Below are positions 16,321 through 24,640 of a stretch of DNA of 64,000 bases, in pieces. The stretch's first letter is position 1. The number at the start of each line of letters is the position of its first letter. The notes below the pieces were generated by a model. That model was not told the origin of the DNA and searched no databases. It was given only the letters and a program-made list of their open reading frames with translations. Source of the DNA: Acrocarpospora pleiomorpha. GTDB lineage: Bacteria > Actinomycetota > Actinomycetes > Streptosporangiales > Streptosporangiaceae. Position numbers and translations under genes: made by a program. The stretch is from contig NZ_BLAF01000075.1 in NCBI RefSeq assembly GCF_009687885.1, forward strand, positions 35,199 to 99,198, read 5' to 3'.

Positions 16321-17387
16321 CACGAGCTGATCTGAACCTGGCTGTGGTCGCCGAGGACCAGCCGGTGCGCCCGGGGCATGCTGGGCGCGGGGGTGACCAC
16401 CACGTCGTGGCCGATCAGCGAGGACTCGATCCGGCGCACCCCGGTGATGGAGGCCCGAGGCAGGACGATCGAGTACTCGATCTCGCTGCCCGCCACGACG
16501 CAGTCGGCCGCGATCGAGGTGAACGGGCCGACGTAGCTGTCCTGGATCCTGGCGCCCCCGCCGACGATGGCCGGGCCGACGATGCGGGAGCGCTCGATCA
16601 CCGCGCCCGGCTCCACCACCACCCGGCCGATCAGTTCGCTGGCCGCGTCCACCGACCCCTCGATCCTGGTCTCCACCGACTCCAGCACCAGCCGGTTGAC
16701 CTCCAGCATGTCCGCGACGTTACCGGTGTCCTTCCAGTAGCCGGAGATGACGGAGGACTCCACCCGGTGGTCGTGATCGATCAGCCACTGGATGGCGTCG
16801 GTGATCTCCAGCTCGTGCCGCCAGGATGGCTTGAGCTCGCCGACCGCCTCGTGCACGGCGGAGGTGAACAGATACACCCCGACCAGGGCCAGGTCGCTCT
16901 TGGGCCGGCGCGGCTTCTCTTCAAGCGCGACCACCCGGCCGTCGCCGTCCAGCTCGGCCACGCCGAACTGGCTGGGATTGGCCACCTGGGTGAGCATGAT
17001 CTGGGCGGCCGGGCGATCCCGGACGAACCGCTCGATGACGCCGTTGATGCCGCCGACGATGAAGTTGTCGCCGAGATACATGACGAAGTCGTCCTCGCCG
17101 AGGAACTCGCGCGCGATCAGCACCGCGTGCGCGAGCCCCAGCGGGGCCTCCTGGCGCAGGTAGGTGACCTCGACGCCGAACCGGGAGCCGTCGCCGACGG
17201 CCGCTTCGATCTCGGCGTGGGTGGAGCCGACCACGATGCCGATCTCCCGGACCCCGGCCGCCGCGATGGCCTCCAGGCCGTAGAACAGGACCGGCTTGTT
17301 GGCGACCGGGACCAGCTGCTTGGCGGAGGTGTGGGTGATCGGCCGGAGCCTGGTGCCAGATCCTCCGGCGAGCACGAGCGCTTTCAC
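16320..17387 (-). CDS. rmlA: Glucose-1-phosphate thymidylyltransferase, long form
   Basis: This 355-residue nucleotidyltransferase begins KALVLAGGSGTRLRPITHTSAKQ (seen as two overlapping short motifs: GGSGTRLRP and KQLVPVANKP). It has MYLGDNFI with the metal-binding Asp, and EEKPRRPKSDLALVGVYLF. A C-terminal left-handed beta-helix of hexapeptide repeats (IGRVVVEPGAVIERSRIVGP) makes it the long actinobacterial/StrD-like form. It makes dTDP-glucose for RmlB. The start at 17387 is taken two bases after the stop of the sugar transferase gene; the frame extends 16 codons further but into that gene. Confidence 0.92.
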   Translation of the reverse strand: MKALVLAGGSGTRLRPITHTSAKQLVPVANKPVLFYGLEAIAAAGVREIGIVVGSTHAEIEAAVGDGSRFGVEVTYLRQEAPLGLAHAVLIAREFLGEDDFVMYLGDNFIVGGINGVIERFVRDRPAAQIMLTQVANPSQFGVAELDGDGRVVALEEKPRRPKSDLALVGVYLFTSAVHEAVGELKPSWRHELEITDAIQWLIDHDHRVESSVISGYWKDTGNVADMLEVNRLVLESVETRIEGSVDAASELIGRVVVEPGAVIERSRIVGPAIVGGGARIQDSYVGPFTSIAADCVVAGSEIEYSIVLPRASITGVRRIESSLIGHDVVVTPAPSMPRAHRLVLGDHSQVQISS

Positions 17388-17389
17388 AG

Positions 17390-18841
17390 CTAGTAGGCCC
17401 CGCTTCCGTTCTTCATGACCGACCACGTCTTCCACAGGATCTGCAGGTCCAGGATGAGCGACCAGTTCTCCACATACCGCAGGTCCAGGCGGACCGACTC
17501 CTCCCAGGTCAGGTCGGAGCGTCCGGAGACCTGCCAGAGGCCGGTCATGCCGGGCTTGACGACCAGGCGGCGGCGCACGTCCTCGCCGTACTGGGCGACT
17601 TCCTCGGGGAGCGGCGGGCGCGGCCCGACGAGCGACATCTCGCCCCGCAACACGTTCAGCAGCTGCGGGAACTCATCCAGCGAGTACCGCCGCAGCACCG
17701 CTCCCACCCTGGTCACCCGTGGATCGTTCCGCATCTTGAACAGTACGCCGTCGAACTCGTTGTCCTCGTGCAACTGCTGCTTGAGGCGTTCGGCGTCCTG
17801 CACCATGGTGCGGAACTTGAGCACCCGGAACTCCTTGCCGCCGCGCCCGATCCTGGCCTGGCGGAACAGCGCGGGGCCCGGGGTGGTGCCGCGGATCAGC
17901 GCGGCGATCACCAGCATCGGAATGGCGGCCACCAGCAGCAGGGCGAGGGCGAGAACCTTGTCGAACAGGTTCTTCATGATGTGCTTGGCGCCCTCGAACT
18001 CCGGGTGTTCGAGGTGCAGCAGCGGCATCCCGGCGACCGGGCGGATGCTGATCCGGGGCCCGGCCACGTCCATCAGCGCGGGGGCCACGAACAGGTCGGT
18101 CCTGGCCGCCTCCAGGCTCCAGGCCATCCGCCGCAGCGCGGAGCCGTCCAGCTCCGGGCAGGCCAGGATGGCCACCGAGTCGGCGTCGGTCTTCAGCACG
18201 ACCTCGTCCACGTTGGTGAAGTCGCCCAGCACGGGCACGCCGTCCACGTCGAGATTGCCCTGGGCAGGCAGGCAGGCCGCCACGATGCGCATGCCGTGGT
18301 GCGGCTGCCGGCGGAACTGCATCACCAGGTCGAGCACGGCCTCGCGATGACCCACCGCGACGACATTGCGGACATAGTGGCCGTCGCTCCGACGACGGTG
18401 CAGGTGCTTACGCATGCGATACCTGAAATACAAGGTCAGGAAGAGGGCCAGCGGGAACATCGCCATCACGAAGCTGCGCGCGATGGTGGTCTGCGTGGCG
18501 TAGGCACCGATGGCGACCGAAGCCGTGAGTCCCATACCCCCCGTGAAGACGGCCCGAAATTCGTCGCTGCCCTCTCCGTGCACCCGTTTTCGGTAGGCCC
18601 CGGCGATCGCCATGGCGATCGGCCATGCCAGGGCCAGGGATAAGCCCAGGAACGCCTCGTATTTCGGAATCCACGCTCCGAGCCACAGGCGCACACCGAT
18701 AACGGTCTCGCACGCGATCATCGCGCAGGCCAGGTCTCCGGCCAGCAGGACGCGCGCATACGTTCGAGTCCAGATGCTGGTCGCCGTCCGGACCTTCTGA
18801 TCAGGGACGCCCGTAGCGGACGCCTGAAGCCCCACCCTCAT
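17390..18841 (-). CDS. Polyprenyl-phosphate sugar-1-phosphate transferase (WcaJ-like)
   Basis: This 483-residue initiating transferase has four to five N-terminal membrane segments (about residues 28-140), a Rossmann-like middle domain (about 155-270) and a C-terminal bacterial sugar transferase domain (about 295-483) entered by one more membrane segment. The domain shows KFRTM, LDEFPQLLNVLRGEMSLVGPRP and PGMTGLWQVSGRS. It loads the first sugar phosphate onto undecaprenyl phosphate. The ATG at 18841 has AGGTGGAG just upstream; upstream in-frame codons lack coding character. It is the first gene of the leftward run with rmlA. Confidence 0.93.
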   Translation of the reverse strand: MRVGLQASATGVPDQKVRTATSIWTRTYARVLLAGDLACAMIACETVIGVRLWLGAWIPKYEAFLGLSLALAWPIAMAIAGAYRKRVHGEGSDEFRAVFTGGMGLTASVAIGAYATQTTIARSFVMAMFPLALFLTLYFRYRMRKHLHRRRSDGHYVRNVVAVGHREAVLDLVMQFRRQPHHGMRIVAACLPAQGNLDVDGVPVLGDFTNVDEVVLKTDADSVAILACPELDGSALRRMAWSLEAARTDLFVAPALMDVAGPRISIRPVAGMPLLHLEHPEFEGAKHIMKNLFDKVLALALLLVAAIPMLVIAALIRGTTPGPALFRQARIGRGGKEFRVLKFRTMVQDAERLKQQLHEDNEFDGVLFKMRNDPRVTRVGAVLRRYSLDEFPQLLNVLRGEMSLVGPRPPLPEEVAQYGEDVRRRLVVKPGMTGLWQVSGRSDLTWEESVRLDLRYVENWSLILDLQILWKTWSVMKNGSGAY

Positions 18842-19072
18842 GACACTCCACCTGCTGCCTCGTTGTTCGCAATGAACAAGACGCGCACCCCGTCCGGTTG
18901 GTTGACCTATTTCTCTGTTGCACCAGGAGAGGGGGGTACCCGAGGTAAATGCTAAAGATCGAGACCCTACAAGGGAACGATCACATCTGTCCACAATCGG
19001 CCGAAACCGGGGTACCCAGTCGCTTGACGGAACGATCCAAAGATGTACAGAGAACTTTCCCCGTTGAACTTG

Positions 19073-19093
19073 TCCCCGAACTAGGTTCGGGGA
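19073..19093. promoter_or_regulatory. Inverted repeat overlapping the ribosome site of the enoyl-CoA hydratase gene
   Basis: TCCCCGAAC (19073-19081), TAG, GTTCGGGGA (19085-19093) is a perfect 9-bp inverted repeat ending two bases before the ATG at 19096. The right arm contains the GGGGAG ribosome site. As RNA it would hide that site; as DNA it is a good operator shape. A TTGACG box at 19024-19029 with TACAGA at 19046-19051 is a possible promoter. Confidence 0.5.
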
Positions 19094-19095
19094 GC

Positions 19096-19830
19096 ATGAC
19101 GGTACGCGTGGAACGGCAAGGATCTTTGACGACCGTGATTCTGGACCGCCCAGATGTACGGAATGCGGTCGATGGCCCAACAGCAGCCGGACTCACGGCG
19201 GCTTTTCGGGCTTTCGACGCTGATGACGCCTCCTCGGTCGCGATTCTGTGGGGAGCGGGGGGCACTTTCTGCGCCGGGGCCGATCTGCACGCGATCGGCA
19301 CCGAGCGCGGCAACCAGGTCACCGAGGACGGTGACGGCCCGATGGGCCCGACCCGGATGCGTCTCTCCAAACCGGTCATCGCGGCCGTCGAAGGCCACGC
19401 GGTGGCCGGCGGGCTCGAACTCGCGCTCTGGTGCGACCTCCGCGTGGTCGCCGCCGACGCCACCTTCGGGGTCTTCTCCCGCCGCTGGGGCGTGCCCCTC
19501 ATCGACGGTGGCACGGTACGGCTCCCGCAGCTGATCGGCACCGGCCGCGCCCTCGACCTGATCCTCACCGGGCGGGCGGTCTCCGCGCGCGAAGCCCTGG
19601 ACATCGGCCTGGCGTCCCGGGTGGTCCCCAGCGGCACCGCCCGCCAGCACGCCGAGGCCCTGGCCGCCCAGCTGGCCGCGTTCCCCCAGGCGTGCCTGCG
19701 CAACGATCGCCTCTCCGCGCTGGAGGCGGAGTCGATGGCCACCGAGTTCCGCTACGGCCTGGCCTCACTCCAGGCCGGGCTGGACGGCGTCGAACGGTTC
19801 CGCTCGGGAGCCGGACGGCACGGAACCTAG
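19096..19830 (+). CDS. Enoyl-CoA hydratase/isomerase family protein
   Basis: This 244-residue crotonase-fold protein shows LDRPDVRNAVD, the oxyanion-hole segment GGTFCAGADLHAIG and VEGHAVAGGLELALWCDLRV, with an FSRRWGVPLIDGGTVRLP segment. Members hydrate or isomerise enoyl-CoA thioesters. The acyl chain specificity is not readable. The ATG at 19096 is chosen for its ribosome site and domain start; the frame extends 49 codons further upstream without family similarity. It is divergent from the sugar transferase gene, and its 3' end overlaps the next convergent gene by 4 bp. Confidence 0.9.
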   Translation: MTVRVERQGSLTTVILDRPDVRNAVDGPTAAGLTAAFRAFDADDASSVAILWGAGGTFCAGADLHAIGTERGNQVTEDGDGPMGPTRMRLSKPVIAAVEGHAVAGGLELALWCDLRVVAADATFGVFSRRWGVPLIDGGTVRLPQLIGTGRALDLILTGRAVSAREALDIGLASRVVPSGTARQHAEALAAQLAAFPQACLRNDRLSALEAESMATEFRYGLASLQAGLDGVERFRSGAGRHGT

Positions 19831-20234
19831 TCGTATTCCAGATCCGGCAGCGGCGACGGGGGCTCCGGGCTCCGCCATACGACGACATATCCGGAATGTG
19901 CCGTCTCCACGGCGGAGCTCAGCCGATCCAGGTCGAAATCGGGCAAGTAGCGCAGGCGCGCCAGAAATGTGGCGTCCGTCGCGGATCTGGGCACGACGCA
20001 ACCCTCGCCCTCCCGATCGAGGAGGACGATGAGGACGTCCGCGTCGTCGTCCTGGGCGTCCTTAGCGTCCCCATGGTCGGCTCCGCCGACGCGGACCTCG
20101 ACCACGTCTTCCCAGGCGAGCGCTTCCACGCTGCCGTCGGAATAATGACGCGTCACACCCTCTTCGGTGACATATACGTATGAATCCGGCACGCGCGAAT
20201 CCGTGCCCGGCTCTGGCACTGAATTGCCGTGCAT
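19827..20234 (-). CDS. Hypothetical acidic protein
   Basis: I do not recognise this 135-residue protein. It is acidic and soluble in appearance, with the stretch SYVYVTEEGVTRHYSDGSVE near residue 20 and an Asp-rich patch (KDAQDDDADVLIVLLDREGE) in the middle. There is no signal peptide or membrane segment. The start at 20234 (MHGNSVPEPG) is the first ATG that gives coherent codon use; earlier codons to 20363 overlap the region upstream. It is flanked by the convergent enoyl-CoA hydratase gene and the GntR gene. Confidence 0.65.
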   Translation of the reverse strand: MHGNSVPEPGTDSRVPDSYVYVTEEGVTRHYSDGSVEALAWEDVVEVRVGGADHGDAKDAQDDDADVLIVLLDREGEGCVVPRSATDATFLARLRYLPDFDLDRLSSAVETAHSGYVVVWRSPEPPSPLPDLEYD

Positions 20235-20280
20235 GGCCGCGATTCTGACGACTCCCGGGTGTTCCCGGCAAGAGACGGCC

Positions 20281-20889
20281 TCAACTGCGCCATTCCAGGT
20301 GTTCCCGGACGGCGCGCCGGGCCGCCTCGGCCGGGCCGCGCTCGATCGCGGCCAGCAGGTCACGGTGCTCCGCGACCAGTTCGGCGCGTTTGGGGTAAAC
20401 CTTGCGGAGCCGTACCAGCCCGAGGCGGGTCTCGGCGGCGAGGGTGGCGTAGAGGCGTTCCAGTCGCGGGCTGGCGACGGCGACGATCAGCGCCTGGTGG
20501 AAGGCCATGTGCTCGGCGACCACCTCGGCCCAGGGTTCGTCCGGCGGGAGTGCCTCCAGCCGGGTCAGCGCGGCCTCGGCGGCGGGGACGCGGTGGCCGT
20601 AGAGCGCGCCGGCCATGAGTTCTTCGAGCGAGCCGCGGACGTACATGAGGTCGGCCAGGTCGGAGGTGGTGATCTCCGGCACGTACGCGCTGCGGTTGCG
20701 CTCGCGGCGGAGCAGGCCCTCGTGCACGAGCGCGGCCAGGGCCTCCCGGACGGTGGGCCTGGCCACGCCGTAGGTGTCGGAGATCTCCTGCTCGGGCAGG
20801 GAGGTGCCGGCGGCCAGGTCGCCGGACAGGACCCTCGTGCGCAGGGCGTCGGCGAGGGCCTCCACGGTGGAGACGGGGCGCAGCTTCAC
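20281..20889 (-). CDS. GntR-family regulator (FadR/FCD subfamily)
   Basis: This 202-residue regulator has an N-terminal winged helix (ALRTRVLSGDLAAGTSLPEQ, then TYGVARPTVREALAALVHEGLL) and a C-terminal helical FCD effector domain with the metal-type ligands spread over EHMAFHQALI and EHRDLLAAIE. It binds DNA as a dimer and responds to a small organic acid or similar ligand. The GTG start overlaps the stop of the DMT transporter gene (GTGA), so the two form one transcript, and the regulator probably controls the transporter. A candidate operator lies at 21734-21756. Confidence 0.9.
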   Translation of the reverse strand: MKLRPVSTVEALADALRTRVLSGDLAAGTSLPEQEISDTYGVARPTVREALAALVHEGLLRRERNRSAYVPEITTSDLADLMYVRGSLEELMAGALYGHRVPAAEAALTRLEALPPDEPWAEVVAEHMAFHQALIVAVASPRLERLYATLAAETRLGLVRLRKVYPKRAELVAEHRDLLAAIERGPAEAARRAVREHLEWRS

Positions 20890-21728
20890 GCTGCCGAGCC
20901 TATGGGGATCCGGCGTTCTGGTAGAGCTACCACGATCAGGCTGGTGGCCAGCAGGGCCAGGCCGGCCCAGGAGAGCGGGGTCAGGCGTTCGCCGAGCACT
21001 GCCACGCCGAGCAGGGCGGCGACCGCGGGTTCGGCCAGGGCGAGGGTGGCGGCGGTGGCGACGGGGGTGGTGCGCAGGCCACGGCCGTACAGGACGTAGG
21101 CGAGAGCGGTGGTGGCGGCGCCGAGGTAGAGCGCGGTGAGCAGGCCAGACGGCGTGGCCAGGAAACCGGGGCCCGAGAGCAGGAGCACGGGAAGCATCAG
21201 GACGGCCGCGCCGCCGAACATCGTGCCCATCACCGTGTCGGAGGGGGTGCCGCGGTCGATCGCGCGGGCGGCGGTCACCGCGTAACTGGCGTAGAGCAGG
21301 CCGCCGATCAGGGCGAGCCCGATGCCGCCGGGATCGGCGCCGCCCTCGCTGCCGCCGCCCAGGACCAGCACGGCGCAGCCGGCGACGGCGGCGAGCGTGC
21401 CGCCGAGCCAGCGGGCCGAGGGGGTCGTGCGGTCGAGCGCCCAGGAGAGCAGGCCGGTGAAGACCGGGCCGCTGCCGATCGCCACCACGGTGCCGATGGC
21501 CACGCCGGTCCTGGCGACGGCCGCGAAGTAGCACAGCTGGTAGGCGGCGACGCAGACCGCGCCGAGCAGCAGGTCGCGGCCGAAGGCCCGGGAGCGGAGG
21601 AACAGCAGGGCCAGGATGGAGCCGCCGATCACCAGCCGGGCGGCGGCCAGGGAGACCGATCCGGCGCTCGCGAAGGCCCCGGCGGTTCCGGCCGTGCCCC
21701 AGAGCACGGCGGCGGCAATAATACGCAT
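20886..21728 (-). CDS. EamA/DMT-family transporter
   Basis: This 280-residue membrane protein has ten predicted helices in two EamA repeats (for example WGTAGTAGAFA in the first and LALIGGLLYASYAVTAARAI in the second). Members export or import metabolites such as amino acids, nucleosides or drugs. The substrate is not evident. It is translated with the GntR regulator downstream. The short leader to the inverted repeat suggests regulation by that protein. Confidence 0.88.
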   Translation of the reverse strand: MRIIAAAVLWGTAGTAGAFASAGSVSLAAARLVIGGSILALLFLRSRAFGRDLLLGAVCVAAYQLCYFAAVARTGVAIGTVVAIGSGPVFTGLLSWALDRTTPSARWLGGTLAAVAGCAVLVLGGGSEGGADPGGIGLALIGGLLYASYAVTAARAIDRGTPSDTVMGTMFGGAAVLMLPVLLLSGPGFLATPSGLLTALYLGAATTALAYVLYGRGLRTTPVATAATLALAEPAVAALLGVAVLGERLTPLSWAGLALLATSLIVVALPERRIPIGSAA

Positions 21729-21733
21729 GGACT

Positions 21734-21756
21734 GATTGTCTTACAGTCCGACAATC
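21734..21756. promoter_or_regulatory. Candidate GntR operator
   Basis: GATTGTC (21734-21740), nine bases, GACAATC (21750-21756): a perfect 7-bp inverted repeat six bases upstream of the DMT transporter start. The overlapping TTGTCTTACA resembles the GT-N3-AC core bound by FadR-type GntR regulators. Assignment to the adjacent GntR gene is inference. Confidence 0.5.
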
Positions 21757-21850
21757 GACGCACCTCCTATGCGGATTAGGAGTCGTATCGTTAAGAAAGT
21801 CACCTAGTGGCCCAGCTCACACATTGCTAGTGTTTCGCCACTATTAACGC

Positions 21851-23893
21851 ATGTGTATGGGGTCCCCCATGGCTGGCCGCAAACGTTCCGTCCGCGTCAA
21901 GATCTTCGCCATCCTGCTGCTTCCGGTCGTCGCGTTGACCGTCATCTGGGGCTTCGCCGCCACGATCAGCGTGCAGGCGGGCATGGAGTACATCCGCATC
22001 GGCACGGTTTATGAGCATGTGGTGTCGCCCGCCAGGGTCGTGCTGACCGAGCTGCAGAACGAGCGCCTCCGGTCGCTGTCCTACCTGGGCACCACGAGCA
22101 CCTTCCACGCCGACCTGGACACCCAGCAGGAGACCACGGACGCCGCCGCCGCGGCGCTGGCCACGCACGCCACCGAGGCGGAGAGCTCGACCCCGCCGGC
22201 CATGTGGGAGCGGGTCCAGGAGTTGCTGCGCCAGCTCAGCCGCCTGGACACGGTGCGCGAGCAGGTCGAGAACCGGGACATCTCCCGGCTGGACGCGCTG
22301 GAGGAGTACAGCTCCATCGCCGAGGTCGGCTTCCAGGTCTACGACCGGCTGATGATCTCCCCCGACATCGACCTGGTCGCCCAGACCAAGGCGATCATCC
22401 TGGTCGGGCGCGGGCGGGAGATCGTCAGCCAGCAGTCCGCGCTGCTGGCGGGCACCCTCGGCGCCGGGAAGATGACCGAGGACGAGCGCGCCGCCTTCGC
22501 CGAGATGGTGGGCCAGCGGCGACTGTTGTACCAGCTGGGAACGAGCCAACTCGACGAGGAACTGCGCCAGCCGTACGACGCGTTGAACGCCTCCCCCATC
22601 TACGCCGACTACCTGACCCTGGAGAAGGGCGTCAGCGAGGTCGTCCGGCCGGGCAAGGTGCTGCCGATCGAGGCCGCCCGCTGGCAGGCCACCGTCGAGG
22701 CCGTCTCGATCACGCTGGACAAGCTCGGCGGCGAGATCGCCAGGAAGATCACCGAACGGGCGGCGCCGCTGGCCGAGAGCGTGCTCTGGCGGGTCGCGCT
22801 GCTCGGCGTGCTCGGCTTGGTCGCCGTCGTGGTGACCGTGTTCTTCTCCTTCCGGTTTGCCCGCAAGCTCGCCACCGAGCTGGCCGCGCTGCGGCACGCC
22901 GCGCTCGACCTGGCCGACCGGCGGCTGCCCGACGTGGTACGGCGGCTGCGGAACGGCGAGGAGGTCGACGTGGCCGCCGAGACGCCGCCGCTGGCCGTGC
23001 ACCGCGACACCACCGAGGTCGACGACGTCAGCGAGGCGTTCGCCTCCGTGCAGCGCACCGCCGTCGAGGCCGCCGTCGGGCAGGCCCGGCTGCGCAAGGG
23101 CGTCAGCATGGTCTTCCTCAACCTGGCCAGGCGCAGCCAGTCGCTGCTGCACCGGCAGCTGGACCTGCTCGACACGCTGGAGCGGCAGGTCGGCGACCCG
23201 GCCGTGCTGGAGCAGCTGTTCGGCGTCGACCACCTCACCACCCGCATGCGGCGGCACGCGGAGGGCCTGATCATCATGTCCGGCGCGGCGCCCGGGCGCG
23301 GCTGGCGCGACCCCGTCTCGCTCTACGACGTCACCCGCGCCGCCGTCGAGGAGGTCGAGGACTACCTGCGGGTCCTGATCGCCGTGCCGCCCGAGACCGC
23401 GCTGGCCGGCCCCGCCGTCACCGACGTCATCCACCTGGTGGCCGAGCTGGTGGAGAACGCGTGCATCTTCTCCCCGCCCAACACCCAGGTCTTCGTCCGG
23501 GGCGAGCTGGTGGCGCGGGGGTTCGTGCTGGAGGTGGAGGATCGCGGCCTCGGCATCGGCGCCGAGGAGCTGGCCCATCTCAACGAGCGGCTGGCCGAGC
23601 CGCCCGAGTTCGACCTGGCCGACAGCGACCGGCTCGGCCTGTTCGTGGTCGGCCGCCTCGCCCAGCGGCACGGCGTCCGCGTCTCGCTCCGCGCCTCCCC
23701 GTACGGCGGGACCACCGCGATCGTGCTGCTCCCGCCGGACATCGTGGTGGCGGGCGAGCCGGAGGAGTACACGGTCGAGCGGCTCATCCCGCAGCAGCCC
23801 GCGCTCACGCCCGTGCCCTCCGACGGGGACGGCCTGCCCCGGCGCGTACGGCAGGCCAGCCTGGCACCCCAGCTGCGCGGGGAGAACTCGTGA
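21851..23893 (+). CDS. CvnA-like sensor histidine kinase with nitrate/nitrite-sensing-type ectodomain
   Basis: This 680-residue protein has a first membrane segment at about 18-40, an extracytoplasmic helical region resembling the NIT sensor domain (about 45-310), a second membrane segment at about 315-338, a HAMP-like stretch, and a C-terminal HATPase domain (LVAELVENACIFSPP, VEDRGLGIG, DRLGLFVVGRLA, GGTTAIVLLP). This is the layout of conservon CvnA proteins, which work with small GTPase modules. The start is uncertain: a TATTAA at 21842-21847 could be a -10 box, in which case Met3 (21857) or Met7 (21869) is used. It overlaps the DUF742 gene (GTGA). Confidence 0.9.
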   Translation: MCMGSPMAGRKRSVRVKIFAILLLPVVALTVIWGFAATISVQAGMEYIRIGTVYEHVVSPARVVLTELQNERLRSLSYLGTTSTFHADLDTQQETTDAAAAALATHATEAESSTPPAMWERVQELLRQLSRLDTVREQVENRDISRLDALEEYSSIAEVGFQVYDRLMISPDIDLVAQTKAIILVGRGREIVSQQSALLAGTLGAGKMTEDERAAFAEMVGQRRLLYQLGTSQLDEELRQPYDALNASPIYADYLTLEKGVSEVVRPGKVLPIEAARWQATVEAVSITLDKLGGEIARKITERAAPLAESVLWRVALLGVLGLVAVVVTVFFSFRFARKLATELAALRHAALDLADRRLPDVVRRLRNGEEVDVAAETPPLAVHRDTTEVDDVSEAFASVQRTAVEAAVGQARLRKGVSMVFLNLARRSQSLLHRQLDLLDTLERQVGDPAVLEQLFGVDHLTTRMRRHAEGLIIMSGAAPGRGWRDPVSLYDVTRAAVEEVEDYLRVLIAVPPETALAGPAVTDVIHLVAELVENACIFSPPNTQVFVRGELVARGFVLEVEDRGLGIGAEELAHLNERLAEPPEFDLADSDRLGLFVVGRLAQRHGVRVSLRASPYGGTTAIVLLPPDIVVAGEPEEYTVERLIPQQPALTPVPSDGDGLPRRVRQASLAPQLRGENS

Positions 23894-24231
23894 CCGACGA
23901 ACGCCCCCTGCTTCGCCCTTACACGCTCACCCGGGGGCGGACCCGCCCGACCGGGCCCGACTTCGACCTGGTGACGATCGTCAGGGCGCTGCCGGCCTCG
24001 AACGTGACCGGCCTGCCGCCCGAGCAGCTGCGGATCCTGCGGGCCTGCCAGTCGCCGGCCTCGGTGGCGGACATCGCCTCTGATGTCGGGCTTTCGCTGA
24101 ACGTGGTGCGCGTGCTGCTGGGGGATCTCCGCGAGCTGCGCCTGATCGCGGCCCGGCCGCCCGCGACCGTCGCGCAGCTGCCGGAGGAGCGCATCCTGCG
24201 GGAGGTCATTCAGGGGTTGCACGCGCTCTGA
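23890..24231 (+). CDS. DUF742 protein (CvnC-like)
   Basis: This 113-residue DUF742 protein has the family's N-terminal RPYTLTRGRTRPTGPDFDLV and winged-helix-like body (LRILRACQSPASVADIASDV, then LNVVRVLLGDLRELRLI). CvnC proteins normally sit third in an A-B-C-D conservon. Here it directly follows the kinase gene with a GTGA overlap, so no roadblock protein (CvnB) lies between and no GTPase (CvnD) follows. Its 3' end overlaps the convergent hypothetical gene by 22 bp. Confidence 0.9.
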   Translation: MTDERPLLRPYTLTRGRTRPTGPDFDLVTIVRALPASNVTGLPPEQLRILRACQSPASVADIASDVGLSLNVVRVLLGDLRELRLIAARPPATVAQLPEERILREVIQGLHAL

Positions 24232-24584
24232 ATCGCCTGGTCGAGGTGCCAGCGGGCGGGCATGATCAGGTCCTCGGCGTACCGGTTGAGCACGGCGACG
24301 GGCGTGCCGGTCTCGATCTCCTCCAGGCGGAGTAATTCCTGGTCTTCGAGGGTGATCGCGCCGCCGATCGCCCACGCGCCGGGGGCCTGCGGGCGCAGCG
24401 ACACCTCGAAGGACATCTCCCGGCCGTCGGGGAGGGTGAACCACATGCCGAGCCGCACCGCGCCGACCAGGTCGGTGATGGAGTGCCAGGCGCGCAGGTT
24501 CGGCAGGAAGTCGAGGTAAAGCTCCCGCCCGGCGATGCTGAAACGCTCGGCGGCGGCCATCAGCGCGGGGAGAAGCTCGGTCAT
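24210..24584 (-). CDS. Hypothetical conserved-looking protein
   Basis: I do not recognise this 124-residue soluble protein. It reads as a compact alpha/beta protein with FSIAGRELYLDFLPNLRAWH near the N-terminus and VGAVRLGMWFTLPDGREMSFEVSLRPQ (seen as two motifs) in the middle. No signal peptide or membrane segment is present. It overlaps the DUF742 gene tail to tail and is followed upstream by a structured repeat (24641-24747). Coding is supported by third-position GC bias. Confidence 0.65.
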   Translation of the reverse strand: MTELLPALMAAAERFSIAGRELYLDFLPNLRAWHSITDLVGAVRLGMWFTLPDGREMSFEVSLRPQAPGAWAIGGAITLEDQELLRLEEIETGTPVAVLNRYAEDLIMPARWHLDQAIQSACNP

Positions 24585-24640
24585 CGGGGGGCCATTTCTC
24601 AGTCAGGGAGAGACACCACTCAGGGTAGCTGCGTTTATGG

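Noticed and set aside
21827..23671. 614-codon open frame on the minus strand opposite the CvnA kinase
   Set aside because: Its product is a low-complexity His/Gln/Asp/Arg string with no fold. The kinase on the plus strand has clear domains and normal codon use.
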